Origin: DASRIA01 sp963768885
GTDB lineage: Bacteria > Actinomycetota > Thermoleophilia > Solirubrobacterales > JBBDJG01
DNA length: 64,000 nucleotides
Direction: 5' to 3'
Assembly: GCA_963768885.1 (NCBI GenBank)
Contig: CAVYJN010000014.1
Coordinates: 372,001 to 436,000, forward strand
Of the stretch, positions 40,883 through 49,280 are shown in pieces. Within the stretch, counting starts at the first letter, position 1. Each line of letters begins with the position of its first letter. The notes beneath the pieces are model-generated. The model had not been told where the DNA came from. It did not search any database and saw nothing but the letters and a program-made list of their open reading frames with translations. Both the position numbers and the translations under genes were made by a program.

Positions 40883-41707
40883 TCAGGGCGTGCGCTCGGC
40901 CGCACGCTCGGCCGCACGCTTTCGAGTCGACGCCTGCAGCTGCGCCAGGGCAAGCAGGCGGCCGTGCTCGATGCGGCGGCACTGCTCCCGTAGCCACTCC
41001 GGCGAGTCGAGCTCGTCGATCCGTTTGCGCAGCGCCGGCCGCGCCTCGAGCCGGCGCTCGTCGTAGAGGACCCCGAGGCCGAAGAAACCGATCACCGACT
41101 TGAAGTGGACCGGCGCCTGCACCTCCGCGAGAAAGTCGGTGACGGCGGTCATCACGCCGTTCTGGGGACCGCCCGCGACGAGCGCGTTGTGTGAGCCCGC
41201 GTTGAGCCCGCCGTCCTCGATCAGCTCCTCGCGGCCGATCGCCATTCCCCCGAGCCCGGTGGGCCGGCGGTGCTCCTCCGGGATCGTCTCCGGGAAGTAG
41301 TACATGTCCCGGTCGGCGTAGGGAAACTCGACATCGTGCATCATCGTGAGGGGAAAGGGCCGGCCGTCCTCGTCGGCCAGGCGGGCGATCGTCTTGAGTT
41401 CGTTGTAGACCGTGTACCAGTTGTGGTCGCCGTCGATCAGCACGACGTCGGCGCCCCCGATCCCGGGCAGCGCGTCAAGGCTGAGCGCACGGTGGAACAC
41501 GAAGCGCTCGCCGTAAGCCTCCTGCAGGTCCTCTGCGTCGAATGCATCCTGGGGAGCGGGGTCGATCGCGTGCACGATCGCGCCGCGTTCCGCCGTGGTG
41601 CGGAGCGCCAGCCTGGTGATCGCGCCCCGGTAGACGCCGATCTCGACGACGACATCGGGGTCCGCCGCGGCGAGCAGGGGCGCGATGACGGGGCCGTGAC
41701 CGAACAT
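40883..41707 (-). CDS. Class I SAM-dependent methyltransferase
   Basis: The 274-residue protein has the SAM loop VVVEIGVYRGAITRLAL, motif II near VHAIDPAPQD and an acidic VVLIDGDHNWYTVYNEL, with MMHDVEFPYADRDMYY downstream. This resembles the Methyltransf_24/CmcI-like group that uses a metal-bound acidic pair. A C-terminal helical tail (about 60 residues) ends it. ATG 41707 is chosen since MFGHGPVIAPLL begins the family domain. It follows the CmcI-family gene after a 37-base gap on the minus strand. Confidence 0.75.
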   Translation of the reverse strand: MFGHGPVIAPLLAAADPDVVVEIGVYRGAITRLALRTTAERGAIVHAIDPAPQDAFDAEDLQEAYGERFVFHRALSLDALPGIGGADVVLIDGDHNWYTVYNELKTIARLADEDGRPFPLTMMHDVEFPYADRDMYYFPETIPEEHRRPTGLGGMAIGREELIEDGGLNAGSHNALVAGGPQNGVMTAVTDFLAEVQAPVHFKSVIGFFGLGVLYDERRLEARPALRKRIDELDSPEWLREQCRRIEHGRLLALAQLQASTRKRAAERAAERTP

Positions 41708-41744
41708 GGTCGAATGGTATAGACGGCCCTGCGCCGTCGCGCGC

Positions 41745-42446
41745 TTACCCGACGCGCTCCAGATAGCCCTCCGGGTTGCACGACAGGCCGTAGAGCTCGA
41801 GGTCGCGGCGGACACGGAACGACGGCTGCCCGCCGAGCCAGTCCCTGACCGCGGGCAGGACCCCGCGCGGCCAGTTCTCGCTCAGGCGCATCTCCTCGAT
41901 GTCCACGCAGCCGTCCTCGACGACGAAGAAGCTGCCGATCGACACGAACTCGGCGAAGCCGTCCAGTGCAGCACGAGTCGTCTCGTAGGTGTGCGCCGTG
42001 TCCTCGCTGACCAAGCAGCGCGCTCCGGGCGGGATCAGGTCCCGTACCCGCCCGGGAAGCTCGGGGTCGCGCACGTCGGCTTCGATCACGGTGATGGAGT
42101 CGCGCCAACTCGGGTCGGCGGAGTCGAGTCGCTCGATCGCCTCCGAGCACGAGCGGTCGATCGAGACGACGAGCGGCCGCTCGATGTGGCCGTAGCCGGC
42201 GAGCGATCTGAGCCGGTCGCGCAGCCACAGCGCGCTGCCGCCCATGTTGGTCCCGAGCTCGATGACCACCGAGCAGCTCGCGCGCTGGAGCAGATGCTCG
42301 TAGACGCGGAGGTCCTCGGGGAGCTTGCGCAGCGGGACACCCATGTAGGTATCCGCGAGCGTCTGCCTGATCCGTTTGCGCCAGAAGTCCCGGATCGGCT
42401 CCGACAGCTCGATGCCTGCGGGCGAGGGAAGGTCTGACGCGGGCAC
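41745..42446 (-). CDS. CmcI-family protein (cephalosporin hydroxylase/methyltransferase-like)
   Basis: The 233-residue protein has the CmcI-type core: YMGVPLRKLPEDLRVYEHLL, VVIELGTNMGGSALWLRD (SAM-like loop), VVSIDRSCSEAI, RCLVSEDTAHTYETTRAAL and FFVVEDGCVDIE. CmcI with CmcJ carries out C7 methoxylation in cephamycin synthesis. Family members in glycan clusters are thought to be methyltransferases. Together with the TylF and class I enzymes this makes three small-molecule or sugar methyltransferase candidates in 2.4 kb. Confidence 0.82.
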   Translation of the reverse strand: MPASDLPSPAGIELSEPIRDFWRKRIRQTLADTYMGVPLRKLPEDLRVYEHLLQRASCSVVIELGTNMGGSALWLRDRLRSLAGYGHIERPLVVSIDRSCSEAIERLDSADPSWRDSITVIEADVRDPELPGRVRDLIPPGARCLVSEDTAHTYETTRAALDGFAEFVSIGSFFVVEDGCVDIEEMRLSENWPRGVLPAVRDWLGGQPSFRVRRDLELYGLSCNPEGYLERVG

Positions 42447-42490
42447 GCGCTGACACTAGCGAAGCAAAGTGACGCAGGGCTCGGGGCAAC

Positions 42491-42517
42491 TTGGCCGTGA
42501 GCACGCGACCCTATAAT
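42491..42517 (+). promoter_or_regulatory. Promoter TTGGCC-N15-TATAAT before the GT92 gene
   Basis: TTGGCC (42491-42496) and a perfect TATAAT (42512-42517) are 15 bases apart. The ATG at 42528 is 10 bases after the -10 box, so the mRNA is probably leaderless. Confidence 0.55.
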
Positions 42518-42527
42518 CGGCCGCCGG

Positions 42528-43358
42528 ATGCACTACCTGGCGGCATGCGCCATCTACCTCGACGAGGCGCACTATCTGGAGGAATGGCTCGAGTTCCACC
42601 GCCTCGTTGGGGTGGAGAAGTTCTTCCTCTACAACCACGTGAGCACGGACGAGCACCGGGAGGTGCTGCGACCCTACGTGGCCGAGGGCACGGTCGTGGT
42701 GAAGGACTGGCCCGATCAACCCGGGCAGATAAGCGCCTTCCACGACTGTCTTCAGGAGCACCGTGACGAAGCTCGATGGATCGCCTTCATCGACCTCGAC
42801 GAGTTCCTGTTCTCCCCGACGCTCAAGCCGCTGCCGGAGGTGTTCGAGCGATACGAGCGCTGGCCCGGGGTGATCATCAACTGGGCGATGTTCGGGCCCT
42901 CGGGCCACGAGACCCGCCCGGAAGGCCTCGTGATCGAGAACTACACCTCACGCGCGGAGGACGACCATCCGCTGCACCACATGGTGAAGAGCGTCGTCGA
43001 CCCCCGGCGCACGATCGGCGTCGCCGGCGGCGTCAATCCCCACTGCTTCGCGTACACCGAGGGCTATGCCGTCGACGAGCAGTTCAACGAACGCCGGCAG
43101 AAGCCGCGTGGCAAGACGGACACGGTGTCGTTCTCCACGCTGCGTCTCAACCACTACTACGTGAAGTCACGCGAGCAGTGGGAGGTGAAGGCCACGATCC
43201 CCAGCCCCCAGAACGGCAGGGTGCGACGCCCGCGCAACTTCGACCGCATGTCGCGTCAGTTCTCGATGGTCCACGACGAGACGATCGCCCCGTACGTGCC
43301 GGCGCTGAAGGCGAGGCTTGCCGAACGGCGCAGCGGCGAGCCGACCGCGCGACGCTAG
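42528..43358 (+). CDS. Glycosyltransferase family 92 protein
   Basis: The 276-residue protein has the GT92 (DUF23) layout: AACAIYLDEAHYLEEWLEFH, VEKFFLYNHVSTDEHREVL, ARWIAFIDLDEFLFSP with the DLDEF metal motif, GVIINWAMFGPSGHETRPEG and a C-terminal LRLNHYYVKSREQW. Family members transfer hexoses; Caenorhabditis GALT-1 is a galactosyltransferase. It ends the surface-glycan region and overlaps purA by 4 bases, tail to tail. The sugar donor is unknown. Confidence 0.88.
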   Translation: MHYLAACAIYLDEAHYLEEWLEFHRLVGVEKFFLYNHVSTDEHREVLRPYVAEGTVVVKDWPDQPGQISAFHDCLQEHRDEARWIAFIDLDEFLFSPTLKPLPEVFERYERWPGVIINWAMFGPSGHETRPEGLVIENYTSRAEDDHPLHHMVKSVVDPRRTIGVAGGVNPHCFAYTEGYAVDEQFNERRQKPRGKTDTVSFSTLRLNHYYVKSREQWEVKATIPSPQNGRVRRPRNFDRMSRQFSMVHDETIAPYVPALKARLAERRSGEPTARR

Positions 43359-44659
43359 GCGACGGCGCGCAGCGGCTGCGCGCCGTCGGCCCAGATCACC
43401 TGGTCACGACCGGGGCCGACGCCGATCAGCTTGACCGGCACGCCCGAGAACTCGGAGACGAAGTCGAGGTAGTCGCGTGCGGCGGGCGGCAGGTCGGCGA
43501 TCGTGCGGCATTCGCTGATGTCCTCGTCGAAGCCGGGCAGCTCCTCGGTGACGGCCTCCGCGCTGTGGATGATCGACTGGTGATAGGGGAACTCGTCGAA
43601 CACCGCGCCCTCGCCGTGCCGGTAGCTGGTGCAGATCCGCAGCGGGTCGATCCCCGCCAGCACGTCGAGCTTGGTGATCACGAGGCCGGTGAGCCCGTTC
43701 ACGCGCGCCGCATAGCGCAGCGCGACCAGGTCCAGCCATCCGCAGCGCCGCTGGCGCCCGGTGGTCGTGCCGTATTCGTGGCCGCGCTCGAGCAGGTGCC
43801 GGCCGATGTCGTCCTCCAGCTCCGTCGGAAAGGGGCCCTCGCCGACGCGGGTCGCATAGGCCTTCACGACCCCCCAGACCTCGTCGATCGCCTTCGGTCC
43901 CACCCCGGCGCCCACGCACGCCGAGCCCGCGACCGGGTTGGAGGACGTGACGAACGGATACGTCCCGTGGTCGATGTCGAGCATCGTGCCCTGCGCTCCC
44001 TCGAACACGACCGTGCGGCCCTGAGTGAGCGTCTCGTGGCACAGCAGCGCCGTGTCGGTGATGTACGGCTCCAGCCGGTGCCCGTAGGTGACGTACTCCT
44101 CGGTCATCGCGTGGAGGTCGAGCGCCGGGTCCTTGGCGTGCGGGCGCAGCGCGTGCCGCTTGGGCTCGAGCGCCGCCATGATCTTCTTGCGCAGGATCGC
44201 CTCGTCGAGCAGGTCCTGGACCCGGATGCCCAGGCGCGCCGCCTTGTCGGCGTAGCAGGGGCCGATCCCCCGGCGCGTCGTCCCGATCCGCAGCTTGCCC
44301 AGCCGTGACTCGCCGGCGTGGTCGAGCAGCACGTGGTAGGGCATGATCAGGTGCGCATTCGCGGAGATCTTGAGGCCGCTCATGTCCACGTCGCGGCGCT
44401 TGAGGCCCTCGATCTCCTCGAGCAGCACGCGCGGGTCGATCACGACCCCGTTGCCGATCGCGCAGGTCTTGCCCGGGTAGAGGATGCCCGACGGGATCAG
44501 GTGGAACTTGTACTCCTCGTCCCCGCGGACGATCGTGTGGCCGGCGTTGTTGCCGCCCTGGAAGCGGATCACGAGGTCGGCCTGCTCGGCGAGCAGGTCG
44601 GTGACCTTCCCCTTGCCTTCGTCGCCCCACTGGGCGCCAACCACCACTAGTCCTGGCAT
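43355..44659 (-). CDS. purA: Adenylosuccinate synthetase
   Basis: The 434-residue enzyme joins IMP and aspartate with GTP in AMP synthesis. It shows GAQWGDEGKGKVTDLLAEQ (P-loop-like GDEGKGK), FQGGNNAGHTIV, VIDPRVLLEEI, TTRRGIGPCYADKAAR, FEGAQGTMLDIDHGTYPFVTSS, TTGRQRRCGWLDLV and VTKLDVL. All key residues are present and the length is typical. TAGAAT lies 9 bases before the ATG, suggesting its own, leaderless promoter separate from the upstream dnaB operon. Confidence 0.97.
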   Translation of the reverse strand: MPGLVVVGAQWGDEGKGKVTDLLAEQADLVIRFQGGNNAGHTIVRGDEEYKFHLIPSGILYPGKTCAIGNGVVIDPRVLLEEIEGLKRRDVDMSGLKISANAHLIMPYHVLLDHAGESRLGKLRIGTTRRGIGPCYADKAARLGIRVQDLLDEAILRKKIMAALEPKRHALRPHAKDPALDLHAMTEEYVTYGHRLEPYITDTALLCHETLTQGRTVVFEGAQGTMLDIDHGTYPFVTSSNPVAGSACVGAGVGPKAIDEVWGVVKAYATRVGEGPFPTELEDDIGRHLLERGHEYGTTTGRQRRCGWLDLVALRYAARVNGLTGLVITKLDVLAGIDPLRICTSYRHGEGAVFDEFPYHQSIIHSAEAVTEELPGFDEDISECRTIADLPPAARDYLDFVSEFSGVPVKLIGVGPGRDQVIWADGAQPLRAVA

Positions 44660-44668
44660 CGAGCAGTG

Positions 44669-44674
44669 ATTCTA
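44669..44674 (-). promoter_or_regulatory. purA: Putative -10 box of purA
   Basis: TAGAAT on the minus strand ends 9 bases before the purA ATG at 44659, matching the leaderless spacing seen for other genes here. Confidence 0.45.
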
Positions 44675-44707
44675 GAGGCGGCGGTTGGCGCGGCCCGGCG
44701 GAGGTCG

Positions 44708-45433
44708 TCAGCCCGTGGCGGCGTGGCCCGGGTCCCAGGAGATACGGCGGTCCTCGCCGAAGAGCGGCAGCGGGTCGCCGCACATCTCGACGATCCGGGA
44801 GACCGTGCGGGCGCCGATCTGGTCCTCGAGGTCGGGCACGCTCAGGTTCGTGGTGACGAGGATCGAGCGCTGCTGCTCGTAGCGCTCGTTGACCAGGGAG
44901 TAGAGCTGCTCGAGCACCCAGTCGGTGCGCTTCTCGGTGCCGAGGTCCTCGAGGTGCAGGAGGTCGACGGCCACGAGCCGGTTGAAGAAGTCCATGTACG
45001 ACCGCTCGCCCGGGTCGCGGTCGTAGGTGTCCCTGATCTCGGCCAGCAGGTGCGGGACCGAGTAGATCGCGACTGCGCGGCCCGCGTCGATCACGGCCTT
45101 CGAGACCAGCATCGCGAGCGTCGTCTTGCCGGTACCCACGTCGCCCATGAACCACAGGCCCCGCCCCGCGGCGAGGTTGGCCTCGATGTCGCGCACGAAC
45201 GCGCGCACCGGCCGCACCACGTCGGGGCTCAGCGAGGTGACGGGTGCGCGGTCGAAGGACACCCCGCGGTACTTGCGCGGGATCGCCGAGGAGCCGCCCA
45301 TCGTCCGCGCGCGCCGCACCCGCGCCGCGCGGCACTCGCATGCGACCGCGTCGCCCGCGCCGTCGAGCACGAACCCGTCACCGCCGCAACGCGGGCAGAC
45401 CCACTCCTGGACGTTGTCGGGCCGCCCGCTCAT
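44708..45433 (-). CDS. DnaC/DnaI-type AAA+ helicase-loader-like ATPase
   Basis: The 241-residue protein has an N-terminal zinc knuckle C13-x2-C16...C32-x-C34, then a AAA+ core. Walker A is WFMGDVGTGKTTLAM, Walker B is VDLLHLEDLGTEK, sensor 1 is SILVTTNLS, and the Arg-finger region is ARTVSRIVEMCG. This is the DnaC/DnaI/IstB-like group. The ATG overlaps the dnaB stop (ATGA), which strongly suggests it loads DnaB at origins. Actinobacteria usually rely on DciA instead, so a DnaC-type loader here is of interest. Confidence 0.85.
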   Translation of the reverse strand: MSGRPDNVQEWVCPRCGGDGFVLDGAGDAVACECRAARVRRARTMGGSSAIPRKYRGVSFDRAPVTSLSPDVVRPVRAFVRDIEANLAAGRGLWFMGDVGTGKTTLAMLVSKAVIDAGRAVAIYSVPHLLAEIRDTYDRDPGERSYMDFFNRLVAVDLLHLEDLGTEKRTDWVLEQLYSLVNERYEQQRSILVTTNLSVPDLEDQIGARTVSRIVEMCGDPLPLFGEDRRISWDPGHAATG

Positions 45434-46848
45434 TGCAGCGGTGGGCCCTCACCGGGAAGCTGCTCGACCGGCTGCTCGAGCCGCGCGATGTTCGCGAACT
45501 TCGGGAACCGCGACAGGAACGAGAGGTCGACGTGCACCCCGGCGGGCCCGTTGCGGTGCTTGGCGACGTGGATCTCCGCGACGCCCTGCTTCTCGGTGGT
45601 CTCGGGGTTGTAGTACTCGTCGCGGTAGATGAACATCACGAGGTCGGCGTCCTGCTCGATCTGGCCGCTCTCGCGCAGGTCCGAGAGCAGCGGGCGCTTG
45701 TCGGGGCGCTGCTCGGGCGAGCGGTTGAGCTGCGAGACGGCGATCACGGGCACCTCGAGCTCGCGCGCCAGGATCTTGAGCCCGCGGCTCATCTGCCCGA
45801 CCTGCTCGACGCGGCTGTCGGCCGAGGCGCTCGCGCGCATCAGCTGCAGGTAGTCGACGATGATCAGCCCGAGCCCGCCGCGACCCTGGTTCATCTCCTT
45901 CGCGTGCAGCCGGCGCGCCTTCGCGCGCAGCTCGAGCACGTCGAGGTCGGACGAGTCGTCGATCCACAACGGCGCCTGCTCGAGCGCCTGGCACGCCTTG
46001 ATCACCTTCGGCCAGTCGTTGCGCGCGACGCCGCCCTTGCGCAGCTTGTCGCCGGGCATGCGCGCCTGGCTCGCGACGAAGCGTTGCGCGAGCTCCGTGA
46101 CCGACATCTCGAGCGAGAACAGCGCGACGGGGCGGTTGTGCTTGAGCGCCACGTTCTCCGCGATGTTGGTGACGAGCGCGCTCTTGCCCATCGAGGGCCG
46201 CGCCGCGAGCACGATCAGGTTCGACTTCTGGAAGCCGCCCGTGATGTCGTCGAGGTCCCGGAAGCCCGAGGGGGCGCCGGTGATCGAGACACCGTCGCGC
46301 GAGAGCTGCTCGAGCTTGTCGATCTCCTCGTGCATGATCTCGCCGACCTGGCGGAAGTCGCCGGTGCTCTCGCCGTGCGCGACGTCGAACAGGAGGCGCT
46401 CGGAGTCCTCGACCAGCTCGTGGGCCTCGCCGCGGCGGTCCGCGACCCGGAACTCGATCTGGTGGGCGACGTCGAGCAGGCGCCGCAGGGTGGCGGCGTC
46501 CTTGACCAGCTTGGCGTAGTGGCGCGCGTTGCCGGCCGCGGGGACGACCGCCGCGAGCTGGTGCACGTAGGGCTTGTCTCCGGCGGTCTCGAGATCGCCG
46601 CGCTTCTCGAGCTCGGCGCAGACCGTGAGCGGGTCGATCGCCTCGTTCTTGTCGTTGAGCGCGAGGACTGCGGCGTAGATCACGCGGTGCGACTCGCGAT
46701 AGAAGTCCGGCGGCCTCAGGCGCGCCTCGACGAGCACGGCAGAGATCGCGGCCGGCGCGACCAGCATCGCTCCGAGGACGGACTCCTCCGCCTCGAGGTT
46801 CTGCGGCGGGACTGCGCCGTTGTGCGCGTTCCGCGGTGCTACGGCCAA
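45430..46848 (-). CDS. dnaB: Replicative DNA helicase DnaB
   Basis: This is a RecA-fold hexameric helicase. The N-terminal domain starts PPQNLEAEESVLGAMLVAP. A linker leads to GAPSGFRDLDDITGGF, Walker A ARPSMGKSALVTNIAENVA, FSLEMSVTELAQR, LGLIIVDYLQLM (Walker B) and VIAVSQLNRSPEQR. No intein is present. The start is uncertain: TTG 46848 puts 14 residues before PPQN, as in homologues, but has no good ribosome site. A GTG at 46935 would overlap rplI by 44 bases. It sits downstream of rplI and is coupled to the helicase-loader gene. Confidence 0.95.
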   Translation of the reverse strand: MAVAPRNAHNGAVPPQNLEAEESVLGAMLVAPAAISAVLVEARLRPPDFYRESHRVIYAAVLALNDKNEAIDPLTVCAELEKRGDLETAGDKPYVHQLAAVVPAAGNARHYAKLVKDAATLRRLLDVAHQIEFRVADRRGEAHELVEDSERLLFDVAHGESTGDFRQVGEIMHEEIDKLEQLSRDGVSITGAPSGFRDLDDITGGFQKSNLIVLAARPSMGKSALVTNIAENVALKHNRPVALFSLEMSVTELAQRFVASQARMPGDKLRKGGVARNDWPKVIKACQALEQAPLWIDDSSDLDVLELRAKARRLHAKEMNQGRGGLGLIIVDYLQLMRASASADSRVEQVGQMSRGLKILARELEVPVIAVSQLNRSPEQRPDKRPLLSDLRESGQIEQDADLVMFIYRDEYYNPETTEKQGVAEIHVAKHRNGPAGVHVDLSFLSRFPKFANIARLEQPVEQLPGEGPPLQ

Positions 46849-46891
46849 CGCGCGCGGAAGGTGCTCGGGTGCAGGTCGGAGCGCGCGCGCT

Positions 46892-47344
46892 TCACTTCGC
46901 GTCGACGACCATGGTCTTGACCGCGGTCGTGACACCGGGCGAGACCTCGATCTCGACCATGTGCGTGCCCAGCTCCCTGATCGGCTCGTCGAGGTGCACC
47001 TTGCGGTGGTCCAGGCGCAGGCCGCGTGCCTGCTGGACCGCGTCCACGATCTCCTTGGCCGTGACGGAGCCGAACAGCTTGCCGTCGTCCCCGGCGCGGT
47101 GCGAGATCGTCAACACGGTCTTGGCCAGCAGCGCTGCGGTCTCCTGCGAGCGTTGCTCCTGCTCGCGGGCGGCCGTCTCGGCCCGCTCGCGCTCGCGCCG
47201 GGCAGCCGCCACGGACGCGTCCGTGGCGACCTGGGCGAGCCGCTTGGGCGCCAGGTAGTTGCGCAGGTAGCCGGGCGACACGTCGACGACAGAGCCGGCC
47301 TCGCCGAGGCCCTCCACGTCCTTCAGGAGGATCGCCTGGGCCAT
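46892..47344 (-). CDS. rplI: Ribosomal protein bL9
   Basis: The 150-residue protein opens AQAILLKDVEGLGEAGSVVDV and continues SPGYLRNYLAPKRLAQVAT, the bL9 signature, then a long connecting helix and the C-terminal domain (GKLFGSVTAKEIVDAV). It binds 23S rRNA near the L1 region. It lies 6 bases after rpsR in the conserved rpsF-ssb-rpsR-rplI order. Confidence 0.97.
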   Translation of the reverse strand: MAQAILLKDVEGLGEAGSVVDVSPGYLRNYLAPKRLAQVATDASVAAARRERERAETAAREQEQRSQETAALLAKTVLTISHRAGDDGKLFGSVTAKEIVDAVQQARGLRLDHRKVHLDEPIRELGTHMVEIEVSPGVTTAVKTMVVDAK

Positions 47345-47350
47345 CCCGGC

Positions 47351-47617
47351 CTACCGATCGCTGACGTACGGAAGCAGCGCCAGCTCACGTGCGCGCTTCA
47401 CGGCCTGCGCGAGCTGGTTCTGATGGCGCCGGCAGGCGCCCGTGATCCGCCGCGAACGGATCTTGCCCTTGTCGGACAGGTAGCGGCGCAGGGACTGGAA
47501 GTCCTTGTAGTCGATCTGCTCCACCTTGTCGCGGCAGAACGCGCAGCTCTTCCGGCGGCCGGACGAGTACGTCTGCTTGGTCTGGCGTCTGTTGTTGCGC
47601 TTCGCCAATTGCGTCAC
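47351..47617 (-). CDS. rpsR: Ribosomal protein bS18
   Basis: The 88-residue protein has the bS18 core CAFCRDKVEQIDYKD, LRRYLSDKGKIRSRRITGAC and RHQNQLAQAVKRARELALLPY. The CxxC plus a further Cys recall zinc-containing (C+) forms of S18. GTG 47617 is the start; TTG 47608 is possible. It partners with bS6 on the small-subunit platform. Confidence 0.96.
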   Translation of the reverse strand: MTQLAKRNNRRQTKQTYSSGRRKSCAFCRDKVEQIDYKDFQSLRRYLSDKGKIRSRRITGACRRHQNQLAQAVKRARELALLPYVSDR

Positions 47618-47657
47618 CTATTCGTTTCGAGCCGGGCCTCGCGACCCGGCGCCCGCA

Positions 47658-48110
47658 TCAGAACGGGATGTCGTCGTCCGCGCCGCCACCGCCGCTCGCC
47701 ACTCCGGAAGGCTGAAAGTCCGAGGTGTCGGCGGGGAGGTCGGACTCGACCGCACCGTTGGTCTGGGGCGCATCGCGAGAACCCAGGAACTGCACCGAGT
47801 CGGCAATGATATCCACGCTCTGCCGCTTCGCGCCGTCCTGGGCCTCCCACTCGCGCCAGTTGAGGCGCCCGTCGACGGCGACGGGACGGCCCTTCGCGAG
47901 GTACTGGGCGCAGTTCTCGCCCTGCGAGCCCCACACGGTCACGTCGAAGTAGTTCGGCTTGTCGACCCAGTTGCCCGAGTCGTCCTTGCGGCGGCTGTTG
48001 ACCGCGACGCGCAGGCTGCAGACCGACGTCCCGCCCTGTGTCGAGCGTAGTTCGGGGTCGCGCGTCAGGTTTCCGGTGATCACGACCCGGTTGATGTTCG
48101 TTGCTGCCAT
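47658..48110 (-). CDS. ssb: Single-stranded DNA-binding protein
   Basis: The 150-residue protein has an N-terminal OB fold (NRVVITGNLTRDPELRST; VDKPNYFDVTVWGSQGENCA; VDGRLNWREWEAQDG), a flexible Gly/Ser tail and the acidic tip DDDIPF that recruits partner proteins. ATG 48110 is preceded by AGGAGAAAG. The same frame is open upstream into rpsF, but this is due to a base missing from the rpsF tail; ssb is a separate gene. Confidence 0.97.
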   Translation of the reverse strand: MAATNINRVVITGNLTRDPELRSTQGGTSVCSLRVAVNSRRKDDSGNWVDKPNYFDVTVWGSQGENCAQYLAKGRPVAVDGRLNWREWEAQDGAKRQSVDIIADSVQFLGSRDAPQTNGAVESDLPADTSDFQPSGVASGGGGADDDIPF

Positions 48111-48222
48111 GGTCTTTCTCCTCTCTAACCCGAGATGGCACGACAGTGTAAGTCGCGGCACGGAGATACTCGCCCCCCCGCGGAGCGAAACAATCCGCAA
48201 ACTAGAGGTTGGCCCCGGGGGT

Positions 48223-48836
48223 CTAGCCGGCCGGCTGCGCGTCCGCGCTCGCCTGCTCGGGCGCCGCGGCCGGTGGTTCGGCGGCCTCGGCAGGTGCCTC
48301 GGCAGGGCCTCCGCGGCGGCCTCGGCAGGTGCCTCCGGCGGGCCCGCTGCCACGGCTCCCTCGGGAGCCGCCACGGGCTCCTGGGGCGGTCCCTCGCCGG
48401 GACCCTCGGAGCGCTGCTCCGAGCCGCGCCGGTCGCCTCTGTCACCACGCTCGCCGCGGTCGTCACGCCCGCGCCCGCCTTCGCGGCGGCCGCTCTCGAA
48501 CGAGGTCTGCGGCGGCGCGGGCGGCGTCTGCTCCGGCGCCTTGCCGGGAAGCCGGATCGTGCGGAAGCGCAGCACCGCGTCGTCGATCGAGAGGCTGCGG
48601 TCGAGGCTGCTCAGGACGTCCGCGGCGGCCTCGAACTGGAAGAGGTGGTACTGGGCCTCGGTGCGGTGGTCGATCTCGTACGCGAGGCGCCGCATCCCCC
48701 AGTCGGCGTCGCCGTTGAGCGTCGCGTCGCCGGACTGGATCTGCCCGCGGATCTGCTCGACCAGCTGCATGCGGCGCTCCTCCGGAGCCTCCGGGTCGAG
48801 CAGGACCATCAGGTCATAGCTGGCTTTCTCGGTCAT
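48223..48836 (-). CDS. rpsF: Ribosomal protein bS6 with long Ala/Pro/Glu tail (frame broken near 48306)
   Basis: Residues 1-100 are bS6: YDLMVLLDPEAPEERR, GDADWGMRRLAYEI and AQYHLFQFEA. A charged RGERGDRGDRR region and an Ala/Pro/Glu-rich tail follow. In the tail, GGCAGGTGCCT-type repeats occur three times, and the middle copy (48301-48310) lacks one T. Restoring it keeps the EAPAEAPAEAAEPP pattern and ends at a TAG (48223-48225), about 204 residues in all. As written, the frame instead reads into ssb. The repeat context makes a missing base the simple explanation. Confidence 0.88.
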
Positions 48837-48873
48837 GAGCAGGTGAAAACGGGCCGCGGGTCGGCGGCGGCGG

Positions 48874-48900
48874 ACTATAGCAGTGAAAACCTGCCGCCAA
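48874..48900 (-). promoter_or_regulatory. Promoter of the rpsF-ssb-rpsR-rplI-dnaB operon
   Basis: On the minus strand TTGGCG (48895-48900) and TATAGT (48874-48879) are 15 bases apart, about 37 bases before the rpsF ATG. The leader holds a ribosome-site-like region close to the start. Some bacteria regulate rpsF by S6:S18 binding to the leader; no clear structure was verified here. Confidence 0.5.
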
Positions 48901-48915
48901 GCGGCTTAGGGAGAG

Positions 48916-49275
48916 GTGGAACGGCGCCCGCTCGCGGCCAGGATCAGGTGGGGGAACGTCGCGCGATTGGGCTTCGCGCTCGCGGTCGCCGCGCTGCTCG
49001 GATGGGGGTTCCCCGTGTCGGGCGGCCCGCGCCCGCTGCCGCCCGACGTCGGCGTCTCGCCGCGCCCGCCCCGGCAGCAGGCACGCCCCGCCCCGCCCCG
49101 ACCGGATGCGCCCGGACGCCCCATGCGCCGGCGGCCGCGCAGGCGAGCGGCCCGCCGTGCGCAGGCCCCGCCCGCGAAGCCCGGACGGTCCCCTGCCCCA
49201 CGCCCGCCCGCTCCCCCGCCGGCCGCGCCGCCGGCCGCGACGCCGCCCCCGGCGGGGGGAGAGTTCGGGCCCTAG
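48916..49275 (+). CDS. Putative single-pass protein with Pro/Arg-rich tail
   Basis: The 119-codon frame starts with GTG. One hydrophobic helix at about residues 17-33 (VARLGFALAVAALLGWGF) is followed by a roughly 85-residue tail rich in Pro, Arg and Ala. It ends 5 bases before the otsA stop, tail to tail. AGGGAG lies close upstream of the start. Extreme GC content makes long frames common by chance, but the basic-helix-low-complexity order looks protein-like. Function unknown. Confidence 0.45.
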   Translation: MERRPLAARIRWGNVARLGFALAVAALLGWGFPVSGGPRPLPPDVGVSPRPPRQQARPAPPRPDAPGRPMRRRPRRRAARRAQAPPAKPGRSPAPRPPAPPPAAPPAATPPPAGGEFGP

Positions 49276-49280
49276 ATCAC

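Noticed and set aside
47658..48836. Apparent rpsF-ssb fusion protein of 392 codons in a single open frame
   Set aside because: The rpsF tail consists of repeats, and the middle copy lacks one T near 48306. Restoring it ends rpsF at a TAG at 48223-48225. ssb has its own ATG and a good ribosome site, so the fusion is an indel artefact.
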